A DNA stretch of 64,000 nt, taken from Panorpa germanica. Taxonomy: Eukaryota; Arthropoda; Insecta; Mecoptera; Panorpidae. A model generated the notes under the pieces. It did no database searches and had not been told where the DNA came from. It saw only the letters and a list, made by a program, of their open reading frames with translations. Below, piece after piece: positions 1 through 38,035 of this stretch. Each line of letters begins with the position of its first letter. Position 1 is the first letter of the stretch. The position numbers and the translations under genes are program-made. The stretch is from positions 42,160,347-42,224,346 of the forward strand of contig OY783203.1 in NCBI GenBank assembly GCA_963678705.1, in the 5' to 3' direction.

Positions 1-600
1 GATGTTTATATTTCGTAAACTATCTTTAATAATGCAATATTTATTCTTACGATAGTTCGCGAATTACTTGACAACTGCTGCTATACTTTTGTAGTCATTT
101 TTTCTAATGTAATTGACATTTTTCAACATTTCACCCAATCTATCTTTATTAAAATTTCCCGAGTTTTACGAATCCAATTATGTAATAAGGAAATAATATT
201 AAAAGCAAACTAATCTAAATTTAGCTACTATCAAGTAAGCAAAATCCTTTTAGAAATAGAAAACTGCAGGAATGTTCAGTAGAAGGGCAGCTTGATATAA
301 TTAAATGTAGAAATAGTTGCATGCTCAAGGCGTTGAAGTACACAGAAATATGACACTACAAAAGTCATTATCATAACACTAAATTTTCAAATATATAATT
401 AATATATTATATATTAAATATACATATTAATAATTTTTACATATTATAAGTTAATTTTTAAAACCCTCCGACAAATGAACTTGTAAATAAAAACTATTAT
501 TAAATATTTTTAAGTGACTAAAATAAATAAATTATTAACAGAAATGTATATTTTAAGGAATAGGTAATTAAAAAGAAGATCCAAAATATTATATTAATAT
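1..600. other. AT-rich sequence without a recognisable gene
   Basis: Very AT-rich stretch with no coding frame of note. It lies downstream of the minus-strand gene that ends at 761. The AATAAA signal seen on the minus strand near 606-611 probably marks that gene's poly(A) site. Confidence 0.5.
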
Positions 601-760
601 CGATTTTATTTAAAAAGTATAAAAAATGTAAAGAATATATGTAAAATGATTCATAATAAAGTTAATTAATAGCAAAATATTTGTTTGATCGAATCTATCT
701 TTCTTGCCATTACGAAACATTACCAGTAGTTACCAGTAGTTATTATCTTATGCGTTTTTA

Positions 761-1098
761 CTATTTATCATTGAACAATCTTTTATAAAATCTTCCCAAA
801 AAGGGTTTATTTAATAAGGGAGTCCATTTTGTTCCAACAGTGTCTTGTGTGGAGTCACTGGCATCCCCAACAATAGCATTTTCATTATCCAGGTTTCTAG
901 GTATCGACGTCAAAGGAACAAATAATGTAGAATCGGACTTGCTTGCACCAACAATGCCGCCTCGTCCAAAAATACATCGGCTATTACGAAATTGAGATTG
1001 AAGTGGAGAAGCGTATTCCGAAGAAACAAAATATGGCATGAAATTTTGGTTTGTTGAAAACGCATTAGATGGCGAACTAGAAGATGGCTGGTTTATCT
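761..1098 (-). CDS. putative last exon of the secreted His/Gly-rich protein gene
   Basis: A minus-strand open frame ends with TAG at 761-763 and is open back to a good acceptor, TTTTTTAG, just above 1098. It encodes a Ser/Asn-rich start, then a GRGGIVGAS segment, a second AIVGD segment and a basic end (GRFYKRLFNDK). The IVG motif also occurs twice in the large exon upstream (GIVGS), which is why I assign both to one gene. The visible splice does not keep frame: the large exon's donor is in phase 0, but this reading frame needs a phase-1 junction. Either a base is wrong in the sequence, a splice site was missed, or the gene is damaged. AATAAA on the minus strand near 606-611 would serve as poly(A) signal. 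Confidence 0.5.
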
Positions 1099-1199
1099 AA
1101 AAAATTACTAGAAAAATTTACATTACTTTATAAATCATTTGAATTAATAATATACACGATATTTATAAATCAGCTCTAGTTGTTCTAGTGTGATCGTAC

Positions 1200-2240
1200 C
1201 TTAGACTGTTGCTGTGACCCAACAATGCCAAACATTGGTTGGTGATATACCCCGTGATGTCCATGGCTTCCATGGAAGTGATGCCCATGACCATGACCAT
1301 GCATATGCCCTCCGTAGGGATCATGAACCAATACCCCATAGCCTCTATGTGGTTGCATTAGCGGAGAAAATTCATTAACAAGTAAACCTCTGTGAGAATA
1401 TCCATATGGCATAGACGGAACTCCATACAGATTGCCTGGGTGGAAACGCTCAAATTCAGGATGTGCGCTGTCAATTGAAGATCTTACTTGTTCATTAATT
1501 GGAGAATGCCACAGTTGCATTTGCAAATCTGGAGATTGATTTGTAATTGATTGAGAAGTTGCTGCATTTCGCATTGCTGCCATTCGAGATGATGGTGACA
1601 TTATAACTTGATGGTTTGGAGGTGGAAGTACTTCATTCATATTAAGTGAAGGTCCATGCATGTAAGTAGTAGAAATAGGTTCATTTATGTAAGGTTCGGG
1701 TGATCCAACAATGCCCATTGAATTTTGAGAAACATCAGTCTGTTGTGTGTTAATGTGATACGGGTTGTTATCCGGTTGCAACATGTGAGCTGTATGGATC
1801 GGTTGTTGCTGTGTACTAAACACCTCCATTACTTTTGGTGAGGTAATATGAGCCAACATCACATTATCTGGTGCATACTGTGTAGGGGCCCAAGCAGGTG
1901 AATTGTGATCAGTAGTCATATATTGTGGATTTGTTTGAAGTGGAGAACCAACTGAATCAGTGTCGTAATAAAACTGTTGTGGTGTGTCTAGACCAAAATT
2001 ATCTGAGTTTGGATTTGCAGATCCTAGTAAATGACCACCACTGATGCCACCTATGTGTCCGTAGTGTAAATTTCCTATATGTCCAAGTTTGGCACCTCCC
2101 AAATGGCTATGACCAATACGACCAAGGTGGCCAGCATGAAAACCATGGAGGTGCGATCCTCCGATGCCAAGCCCGCCGAAAGCGCTGGTAAAGCAGGCAA
2201 ACAATATGCTAAAACGCCGAAACTGGCGAAAAAGAGACAT
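1200..2240 (-). CDS. secreted His/Gly-rich protein, large exon (cuticle or extracellular type)
   Basis: A 347-codon exon reading from ATG at 2240 to a donor (AAG|GTACGA) at 1199/1200; without splicing it would stop four codons later. The first ~22 residues have an Arg-bearing n-region and a hydrophobic core (FSILFACFTSAFG), a credible signal peptide. Residues ~23-60 are Gly/His repeats (GGSHLHG, GHLGRIGHSHLGG). The middle is rich in Pro, Gln, Asn and Met. Near residues 315-335 comes a dense His/Gly block (GHMHGHGHGHHFHGSHGHHG). GIVGS occurs twice. This composition fits secreted structural or metal-binding proteins such as cuticular or eggshell proteins; no known domain was recognised. A second reading frame over the first 90 nt also looks like a signal peptide, so the true N-terminus is uncertain. 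Confidence 0.7.
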
Positions 2241-2684
2241 ATTAAACTTGTTATAAAAGACTAATATAATAAATATTATTGTTACTTAAATTAGGTAAAT
2301 TTTAAATGCAAATATTAATTATATCTTCTTATTTTAGATTATCCCACTTAAATGATAAAATTTTTACGTCAATCATAATATATCTTATGTAAAATATGCC
2401 TAAAATAAATAATAGTGTTTAGTGAGCAGTAAATGTGTTATGTTCTTATGTATAAAGTATGAGATTATAATCTTTATAATATTTAACAATAAAGTCAAAT
2501 GAAAATGTTTATATTAATGAGAAAAATGAGATCATAAGTTCTTGTAACAAAATAAATACAATATCATAAATAATTTTTATAAAATTTTATAATAAAATAA
2601 AATATAATAGAAATATTACTTCAATTAAAAGTTTAAAACAATTTCCACTTTAATACAAAAATTATGTAAATAAAAGATACGTAC

Positions 2685-2775
2685 CATTATTGCTACCAAT
2701 ATTTTGGTCTTACAGGTTCAAACTTTAAATACAACTGACGAATAAATAAAGCAAGTCTTCCTTTTAAGACCTTTA
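2685..2775 (-). other. putative first exon of the secreted protein gene, ending in ATG
   Basis: On the minus strand a strong donor follows an ATG directly (AATAATG|GTACGTATC; exon end at 2685). Short first exons whose last codon is the start Met are common in insect cuticle-type genes. Two acceptors lie before the large exon. ATATTAG|TC (exon to 2260) would put this ATG in a 62-codon frame that is not the His/Gly frame. ACAAG|TTTAAT (exon to 2246) would keep it in the His/Gly frame, giving M-F-N before MSLFRQ. The transcription start is estimated from the TATA box. Confidence 0.4.
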
Positions 2776-2796
2776 CTACTTGCTGAGTTGAATGGT

Positions 2797-2808
2797 TCAT
2801 ATATAGAA
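2797..2808 (-). promoter_or_regulatory. candidate TATA box
   Basis: Minus-strand TCTATATATGAA lies about 25-35 nt upstream of the expected start of the short exon ending at 2685. Position and sequence fit a core TATA element of an inducible, tissue-specific gene. Confidence 0.4.
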
Positions 2809-2829
2809 CGCTGATACAAATTATGAATA

Positions 2830-4480
2830 AATGTTTGAAATTTCACAACTCATTCATGTTTAATTATTTCAAGTATGAACTAATTTTAATAAATATTTTA
2901 TTGCCTAATTAGCAATTCAGCAATTAATTGATTTCACTATAAACACATACGCAGAATACAGTATACACAATTATAAACACACATGGTTCTGTTTTGTAAA
3001 AGTATTTTTATTACGCAAACAATATTTATGAATCAATATGAAATTTGTTATAAACAACATAACGAAGTATGTAATAGATAACAGTGTTTTATATAACTTT
3101 AATTTTATTTTAAATATATATTTGCAATTTGCATACATAAAACGCACACACTATAGCAAATAGCAAGTTGTATGTTTGCGAAATCAAGAAAATACTAAAA
3201 ATTAATATTACAATAAATCATTACATTTCGTTAAATAGTGATATATCAAATGTCTCAAATTATAATTTATTTAAAATACAAAAGTGCAGCCTAAGGACAA
3301 TAACCTTAAATTTGAGCCACATACATGAGCTAAATGTTGACAGGCGAGACATTCAAAATCCAGACGTAGTCGCCATGTATTGCTTTAAAAGTCTCGCGTT
3401 GAATTGTTCTGAAATGAGTTTTACTCTCAAAGTAACACGGACTTAATAATAATATGGCAACTAAATCCACGACTTCAAACATTTATGATAAATTTATTCC
3501 CTTAAAAATATTTCTGATTTTTTAGCTTTATACTAACAGTAAGTACAACAAAAAGGCAACATTGGCTATAATATAATTTTCTTTTGATTACTCAAGTTGT
3601 GCCTATTCCTATTCCCTATAATAACAGTACATATTATATTTAAATTTATATATATATATATGAAAGTTCGTAGAAGTCCGCAAAATCTGCAGAGAAGAGT
3701 CATGTGTCATGTGTCATGTATATCTACTGGTGGATATGAAGAAAGCCGCGATCTGGGAGGCCGATCGCTCCTCCGAAGTGAAGCAGTAGTTCTCGCAGAG
3801 TACAACTCATCAATATCAAATAGCGGTCTCCTCACAAGTCCGATTGTCCAGGACCTGTAGAGATATCTAATGAGTACGTGATGATATAAAGTGAAACATA
3901 AAGTACCGGCCGATATATCATGATTCATGAATGAAATGACATGTCTTGAGTCGGCCACCTCTACTTAATAGCGGTGTAAAACATCTTAAAAACACCTTTA
4001 AAACACACAAAGCTGAGATCTGTCCAATCGATCGTTACTAGCTGAATTTACTACAAAACCGCATGCTAATTAAATCAAAATGCTAAAATGCCAAAATGCT
4101 AAAAATGCCCACACCCGGAATGTTAAAAGCCATTCATTGTCACCAGCCAGTTTGATTGAGTGATCGCGCTCAGTGCGCATTGCTCATTGCTCATTCTCAA
4201 TACAATGTACAACGCACAATGTACAACGGTACAACGTATAATATTAGTGAGGAATTATTAATGGTCAAATCTGATTAATAACATCTCTTTGAAGCAAACT
4301 GCACCTTTAGTAGATCTCGGTCTGTGAGTGAACTTCAAGCGGTTAATGTTGTTTCACAGGATGCAATGAGAGTGAATGAAGAAACTGTTTAGAGATTCCT
4401 GAATTACTCGCGTAGGGTATTTCGCGTATATATTCGCGTCGATAACTATATTACCGCAGTTCGAATCTGTGAACATATCT
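2830..4480. other. intergenic region between the secreted-protein gene and the Zasp-family gene
   Basis: Mostly AT-rich. It contains a GC-richer block at about 3,690-3,960 (listed separately), short direct repeats of an AAAATGCTA type at about 4,077-4,110, and repeated CAATGTACAAC-like strings at about 4,200-4,245. No complete gene is visible. Minus-strand AATAAA signals near 4,491 and 4,538 could end the Zasp-family transcript. Confidence 0.4.
3712..3858 (-). CDS. possible orphan exon (basic C-terminal segment)
   Basis: A 147-nt open frame on the minus strand begins after a fair acceptor (ATCTCTACAG, just above 3858) and ends at a TGA near 3712. The sequence is clearly GC-richer than its surroundings and reads as an Arg/Ser/Pro-rich tail (RRPLFDIDEL, LRRSDRPPRSRLSSYPP). 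It lies downstream of the Zasp-family stop on the same strand, so it could be an alternative last exon. However, joining it to the end of exon H (phase 1) would hit an early stop. It may belong to another gene or be chance. Confidence 0.22.
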
Positions 4481-4891
4481 GTGTAACTTTATTTCAAATC
4501 GGTAGGTGGAGTTTACTCCATAGAGACTACATTTTTGGATTTATTATTCGACATGAGACATTTTAGTGCCAGTTCTGATAGAATTTAGTTCAGGGTCGGC
4601 TAACGGCTTCAGAGGCGGGCGTTAACATTTGTTCCATGAGAAACATTTGTTCTCTTCGGCCTATAACCTACCACACAACAACGCAGCTGTTGTGCTACAA
4701 AAACATTGTAAAAAATACTACATGTATGCCAAATATATATTAGCAGCTGAGTAAATCGGCACAAAACAAAATTGCAAAACTTGAATAGTGTCTCTCTTTG
4801 GTACCTTCTGGGATAGACCCAGTCACGACACTAGGACATCTTTTAGACATCGTCTAAACTCGCAAAAAGTTCTCCCCCTGGCGTGACTTGA

Positions 4892-32234
<27,343 letters not shown>

Positions 32235-32439
32235 TTTAAAGGATTCAAAAGAATCAAACTGTCAACTTATATTCAACTTTCAATTTCACACAAAATATTG
32301 ACAGAAATATTTAAAATGAAATAAACTATCACATTTATTATGTTAAACTATTAAATAGTTTATTAAACAACACATAGCATGTATTTAAATTAATTATTTA
32401 TGTATTAATATTGACTATTATTATTGTTGTTAGATGTAC

Positions 32440-32740
32440 GACTGAATGTTTAACTTCGTACGAACAGGTCAGCGGTTGCAATTAGACTGGTTTGTTGGTT
32501 TGTCTTCAACAGCTTTCTGCTGGTAGTGTCTGGGCTCCTTGGACTCCCTGGGCTCCCTGGGCTCTCGTTGTGTCAGTTTGGTTGTTTTGCTTTGGTTGGG
32601 GACTTGACGGTTGGGCTTTTGAATACAGTGTCGGTTGTCCCACTGCAAGGTTTTAATACCATACTATACAATCCCCTGTACTGACCGGTGTCTGCCCACC
32701 GCTATCGGCTCAAACTGCAGTCAGTCTGGCTGCTAAATAT
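32440..32740 (-). promoter_or_regulatory. Zasp66: candidate promoter / 5' UTR of the Zasp-family gene
   Basis: A markedly GC-richer island 200-500 nt upstream of the start codon. It includes an imperfect 9-bp tandem (CTCCCTGGG type at 32,528-32,566) and CAGTC/GGTCAGTAC strings that could be initiators. Composition and position fit a promoter or untranslated exon; no defined element was proved. Confidence 0.35.
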
Positions 32741-33199
32741 CTTGATTCTTGACGCCTAAACCTGATTCATTTCATTGGTCAACTTTTATTTTTTATCTAT
32801 ATTTTATAGGAAAGTCATTTTCATATGTAAATATATATTATATTCAAATCAAATATGTAAACGATCATATGCTATATAATATTATAATCTTTAGATTAAT
32901 GTTTAATATGTACAACAAATAAGAGTAATTGTTTATTGCTGATTTCTTTAGAATAACTGACGAAAGGTTACAGTCTCTTTCGATAGAAATTTTCTTAAAG
33001 GAGGCGGGAGGGTAGCAAATTTTCTCTTGCAACTAGGGCCCTTACCAACCTGTATTTAAAATAAGTCGTAATATGGTACTATGAATAATATCATATTGAA
33101 ATATTGCCAACCCAATGGGTTGTACACTGGATTTTTCTCTGCATCTTGTGAACGACAATTTCTTGCTACACCCCCGCTATTCTTCACAGACATCACAAT

Positions 33200-33580
33200 A
33201 TCGATCGTCCTACTCAGTTCATTAGTGAGATAATTCCGAAAATTAAGTTTTGAGATCACGACGAAAACAATATTTAAGTTTCTGTCCATTATAATTTTGC
33301 TTAGTTTCATTTATGAGTTATCTGAATAATGAATTAGATTTAGGAAAAAATTCCACATCTAACTTCACATTCAACTCAAACTTGTAGGAGTAGTGTGATT
33401 AATGAATAATTAAGATAGAATTAGGAAATATCCAAATTTAAATATCTTTGTTGCCACTCTTTTCGGATTATTATACAAGATTGTGGTGTATGTCGATGAT
33501 ACAGTTCATTAGTGAAACAACTTAAAATATGGAGTTTTGAGATAACGACGAAATAAATATTCCGGATAATTCCAGCGGCG
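33200..33580. repeat. diverged direct repeat
   Basis: Two segments (about 33,205-33,280 and 33,495-33,570) share CAGTTCATTAGTGA and GTTTTGAGAT-ACGACGAAA blocks at similar spacing. A GTTCATTAGTGAGAC-like string recurs on the other strand near 63,570, so this is probably a dispersed family. Confidence 0.4.
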
Positions 33581-33792
33581 TTCGACATGTTTATCTTCCT
33601 TACAATGTTATTAAATTGCATTTATCTCTTATCAAAGTATTTAATGAATCAGACAGAGAATACTCACCTCAAATTTTGACTTTGCGCAGTTGTGTCACTA
33701 ACGAACTACACTATCGATTTATAACCTATTGTCAAATTTACATTTGTAATGACATTCAACATGTTGTAAATTTATTTTTTATAGGTAAGTAC

Positions 33793-34117
33793 TAGTACCA
33801 GGGTTCAATCGGTGGACCAGAGTATATTTTCTGGCCTAATAATAATTTGATTATTACTTTTTCCGATGCTGAGTCCTGTCAGTGACAACCTTCTATTATG
33901 TTGTTATGTGGTGTTGTGGTGCTATATATGTGTACTACACCACTGCCAAATAAGTTTATGAATATGTGTGTACATAACCAATTTACCTTGATAACAACCA
34001 AACCCAGTAAATATTAAAGAGATCGAACCCGATAGTAGCCCTTTCGGCTACTATATTGTCAATTACTACAGGACTCAGCATCGGAAATAGACCGACGTTA
34101 AATAAAGTATATTAAAA
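33793..34117. repeat. composite of SINE pieces in opposite orientations
   Basis: 33,793-33,852 is a plus-oriented body (GGTTCAATC..GGACCAGAGTATATTTT). 33,855-34,066 is a near-complete minus copy (CCGATGCTGAGTCCTGTCAG .. GAGATCGAACCC). 34,067-34,117 is again plus (GGACTCAGCATCGG..CGACGTTAAATAAA). The three lie end to end, suggesting nested insertion or inversion. Confidence 0.65.
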
Positions 34118-34398
34118 ATTGTTGGAATGGCATAAAATACAACAGATCTTTTAATAGAATATTATTTTCGAGCACCTGCTACATAATTACAACAACGCGA
34201 TGTTTATTATTTCTATTTTTGCACAACCGGCTAAAATAAATTCGTCGAATGGAAAATAAAATTAATGTAACACAAACAAATGAAATTTGTAGTATTTATC
34301 CTATATTATAATGTTCTAACTGAAAGTTTATTTATTTATATGTTTACGCGATTCGTATGGTGGCTCGAAACGGCTCTTCGCATTTTCTTGAAAATTGC

Positions 34399-34830
34399 CT
34401 ATTTCGTAGAGAAAAAAATTCTAAGACTTTTGGCATCCTTGGAGTTTCCCCTGAATTTCCTGGAAACCCCTAATTTTGAAAAAACTAAAAAAATTACTTT
34501 TTTACTTTTTACTCGATAACTTTTAATTCGTAAAAGATAGAAAATGGAAATTTGGCATGTGTATTATAGTGTTCAATGCTAAATTTCTTTGAAAATTAGA
34601 AATTGAAAAATTGGAAAAGGGGGCGTTGAGAATTGGATTATTTAATAATGAAATATGTTATTAAAAGAAAAAAATTCAAAAATTTTATTTTGGGGCATGG
34701 GGATAGTTTTTGCCGAATGTAAATATTGGGCTAGAAAGTTGAAATTTTATATATGGGCTAACTTTGATATCTAATTTACAAATCGAAAGGAAATCCCAAA
34801 TTTTGAAAAAAAGTTGGCCAAATAACGATT
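34399..34830 (+). repeat. dispersed repeat R1, copy 2
   Basis: Aligns with 20,812-21,200 from TTTCGTAGAGAAAAAAATTC onward, with several diverged blocks and a longer 3' part (GTTGGCCAAATAAC shared). Noncoding. Confidence 0.55.
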
Positions 34831-35289
34831 AAATTGAAAATATTTAATATTTTGTTGAAAAAATTATATTTTTTTGTCAATTTATATGAAAAATTATTTT
34901 ATTATTGAACGAGTTAAATATTTCAATTTGAAAATAGAATTAAATTTTTAAATGAAATTCGAATTATTTTATTGGATTCAAATCATACACACCAAAAAGA
35001 CCAAAGGGTAAATTATAGAGTATATATATTTATATTACAGTTTATTATTTTCGGGAAGGTTCCATAAAAAAGGTTGCCACAAAGAATGTACTCGTACATA
35101 GTAAAATGTCATGGTTATAAAACCGTAACAGAGAAATGCTCACACGAAAAACAATATCACGAATGTTTTCACATGCAATATTGAACAGCGGAAACAAATC
35201 ACACAAATACGTGATGCTCATTATGCACCCACCCGATATGGCATGTTTGCCATTGTAAAATATAGAACATTCCATTCAATAATAATTTA

Positions 35290-35330
35290 GGACGACACAG
35301 TGGGCGAGAGCATAAATACTTGCCGGTGAT
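35290..35330 (+). repeat. SINE head fragment
   Basis: GACGACACAGTGGGCGAGAG followed by CATAAATACTTGC matches the first ~35 nt of the SINE head. Confidence 0.55.
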
Positions 35331-36876
35331 TGCAATGTCTAGATATGATTGTCATTAAGTAAAATTGAATATGTTCATACATATTAAACTTATTAGACAG
35401 CGGTGTAGGTGTCCTATATTTTTACCCATTAAAAACTAATGCTTTATCAACACACGAACTTCAGATTTTTTTTTATTGTTTTAAAAATTATAAAAATAGC
35501 ATCAATAAAATCACTATAACTCTTAAATTATTGGTCGGAATGTCATGATATTTTACCATATTTCGCTTGAAAAATCTGTGTCATCCTACGAATTTAAACG
35601 ATGGCGAATTCGAACGTAAATTAGCTACTACTCTCAAAGCAAACCGACTTCTGTGTCTTTGCATGTGTGTGTCACAATACATACACACCACGTACCGATC
35701 CTACAGTACGCCAAGTCAACTTGTGTACTGTAATTAATATAATTTATCATGAGAGCGAACTTTTACTTTAATTTTGATCAATACACCACTGTTCTTTCAT
35801 TCTCATTCATATTCCCTTCCAGTGTACTCGTTTGGCCCCTTCCATGTATTCGCTTGGTTAAAATTCGCTTAAATAGGCAGCAGTGTGAGACCTACATAAC
35901 GCCCATATTCGGACGGCTTTGTCCCTTGCAGTTCGGATAGGTAAAGCGCAATAGCGCGTGTACGTCCGTCCAAAATTCACTGAAATACGGTAGCATAGTG
36001 CGACAGGCCTAATTCCAGAAAGAAAATAATTATGACTAGACAGAATTGAATTTCGTGAACAAGTAAAAAAAACGATAATTTGGAACCATTACCCAGAGTC
36101 CTATAATGTCTTAATCCGGTCTGAATTACTATAAAAGACGAAGAAACTTTGTTAAGTGCAATATACTCGTACGTGGTCCTATATTTAAGAACTTCTGGTT
36201 TTACCCTGCCCTGTTTTACCTATTTCGAAACGAAAATAAAGAACTTGCATATAAAATGCCATTAGTTCATCTATTTTTGAAATATTTTTTGCAAGGGTAT
36301 GGTATTTCTTTGAATGACTCACTACACTGAAATGTAAACCTTCATATTTTCTAAATCTATAGCAGATTTGCAAAAGATAAACAATAGAATGTTTACGCGC
36401 GAATATACGGGACATATACAAATAGTTCAAATTACGAGAGATAGCATATTTAATAAAACAAAGAATTAGGAAAATTTAGAAATTGAAATATTTTTTTTTG
36501 ATTTTTTTTTTGAAAAAATAACAATCGTGTATTGTAATTATATTAGTGTGTGTCTGCATATGAAAATTTCTATGTATCAAGAAGTTTCCGGCAAAAATAA
36601 ATTAGAGTGCCATAAAGTATTTTAAAGTTCTTGTATTGATTGTCGAACTATACTTCTGTCTGCGATTGTCACGGCAAAACTACCTTAATATAACATTAAG
36701 GTGTTATTATATTTGCATCTTACATGCGTAACAATAAAAAAATTGATGTTCAATAAGATGAAAATTTTATATTTTATTTAACTAAAGTAATTAACAAAAC
36801 ATACACGAAAAATTGAAGATCTGATATAAATAATATCAGTTTAGATCTTATTCAGGTAGTTTGGTAGAGTGGGTTT

Positions 36877-38035
36877 TTAGTTGACAAGATAACTGATCCC
36901 AAGACGCTGTGGTTTTCTAACCGAGCGGCCCTTCCTGGTACGTCCTATAACAATGCCGCTTTTGTTCATTAAGCGAGAACTCCTGCGAGTGGGCTTCTTG
37001 CGCCTCTTGCGCCTACGCTTCTGACGCCTAGGAGTTGGGAAAATAGCTTCTGCCAACGATCGAAGGTATCTGGGGTTTGGATTTCCAAAGTAAAATATCG
37101 CTGAAAAACATGTTTATTTATTTATATATCATTTATAGTCAAAATCACGATAGTTCGGTGGCGACTTATACTTGAAAGGTTATAAGAGCGGTATAAATCA
37201 AAAATACGATAATGAATTTTATCTTATTCGTTTCTATATACATTATAGAAAAATCAGTGAGTCAGTGCTTTTTAGTTATATTGGCAGTTTATACTCCACA
37301 ATTTGTTTTAAGTATGAGTCGCTTTGAACTCTCCTAATTTGAACTATATGCTACATAAATCAATGTACTTCCGATTGTACTCATTTAAGCTTTTAATTTT
37401 TAACGTAAGTATGAGTAATATATAAGGATAAGGCCCCTATTTTGTAACGGTTTTCCAACGTCGTTTAACATTAGATGGTTTACAACTGTAGGGTCTTTAC
37501 AACAAGACGGTCATTTTATCGATATTTCAACAAGAGCGGTCATTTTAAACCAGTAGAAAAACGCAATATTTCAATGATACTTGGCAGATATAGTGTTTCA
37601 ATATTAACCTCAGAGTTTGTACTTTAGATTAAAATAAATATATCACCACTTTTCATGGGAATATTTCCTTTTTCTATTGATTTAAAATGACCACCCTTGT
37701 TGAAACATCCATAAAATGACCGCTCTGTTGAAAGACTATATATAAGTGCGAACAACCAATCTCTTTCACGTAATAATTTAATTCGCAACAGTAAAAAATA
37801 ATAGCTGATGCCTACAAGTTTATTTGAATGTGCGTCAATGCAGTTTGCTAAATTTAGCAACACTTGCTAATAATATGCGCGCTTTATGGATACTTAGCTC
37901 GAGACTCTTCAAACATGGTAAAATGTTCTCAACATGTTCTAAGACCTGGTCAGTTAATGTGATGTATACTTGTCCTATGCGTAACTTACCAAGACAATCC
38001 TCGAGCCCACATGGACAAATCCCGGTTGTTATCAT
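36877..38035 (-). CDS. small basic protein, novel CxC/GR-box family, paralog 1 (89 aa)
   Basis: Two exons: 38,035-37,990 (46 nt) and 37,100-36,877 (224 nt), joined in phase 1 across an 889-nt intron (donor CTTG|GTAAGT, acceptor TTTTTCAG). Exon 1 encodes MITTGICPCGLEDCL, with C-x-C-x4-C. Exon 2 opens IFYFGNPNPRYLRSLAEAIF, then a run of Arg/Lys (RRQKRRRKRRKKP), RRSSRLM, and the C-terminal box GRTRKGRSVRKPQRLG. The ATG is placed by homology with the two paralogs and by an acceptor (TTTGCCTTTAG) four nt before it, implying an upstream untranslated exon. The protein is small and very basic, so probably nuclear or nucleic-acid binding (inference). AATAAA on the minus strand near 36,771-36,780. Family unknown to me. 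Confidence 0.72.
37151..37346. mobile_element. mariner-like MITE (family M1), copy 2
   Basis: Lies in the intron of paralog 1. The right end CCTAATTTGAACTA and the left TAGTTC..GGTGGCGACTTATACTTGA pair as inverted ends; the left arm has lost about 12 nt relative to the copy at 52,155. Confidence 0.6.
37505..37730. repeat. inverted repeat inside the paralog 1 intron
   Basis: Arms of about 45 nt: GGTCATTTTATCGATATTTC..AACAAGAGCGGTCATTTTAA at 37,508-37,548 and its inverse at 37,681-37,730. They could form a hairpin in the pre-mRNA or be a small MITE. Confidence 0.5.

Larger units (their letters stand above)
32760..36860. other. intergenic region with repeats, no recognisable gene
   Basis: Holds a partial duplication at 33,200-33,580, SINE pieces at 33,793-34,117 and 35,290, and the R1 repeat at 34,399. 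Short ORFs here are AT-rich and without codon bias or splice context. A GC-richer stretch at 35,690-36,000 has no convincing frame. Confidence 0.45.
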
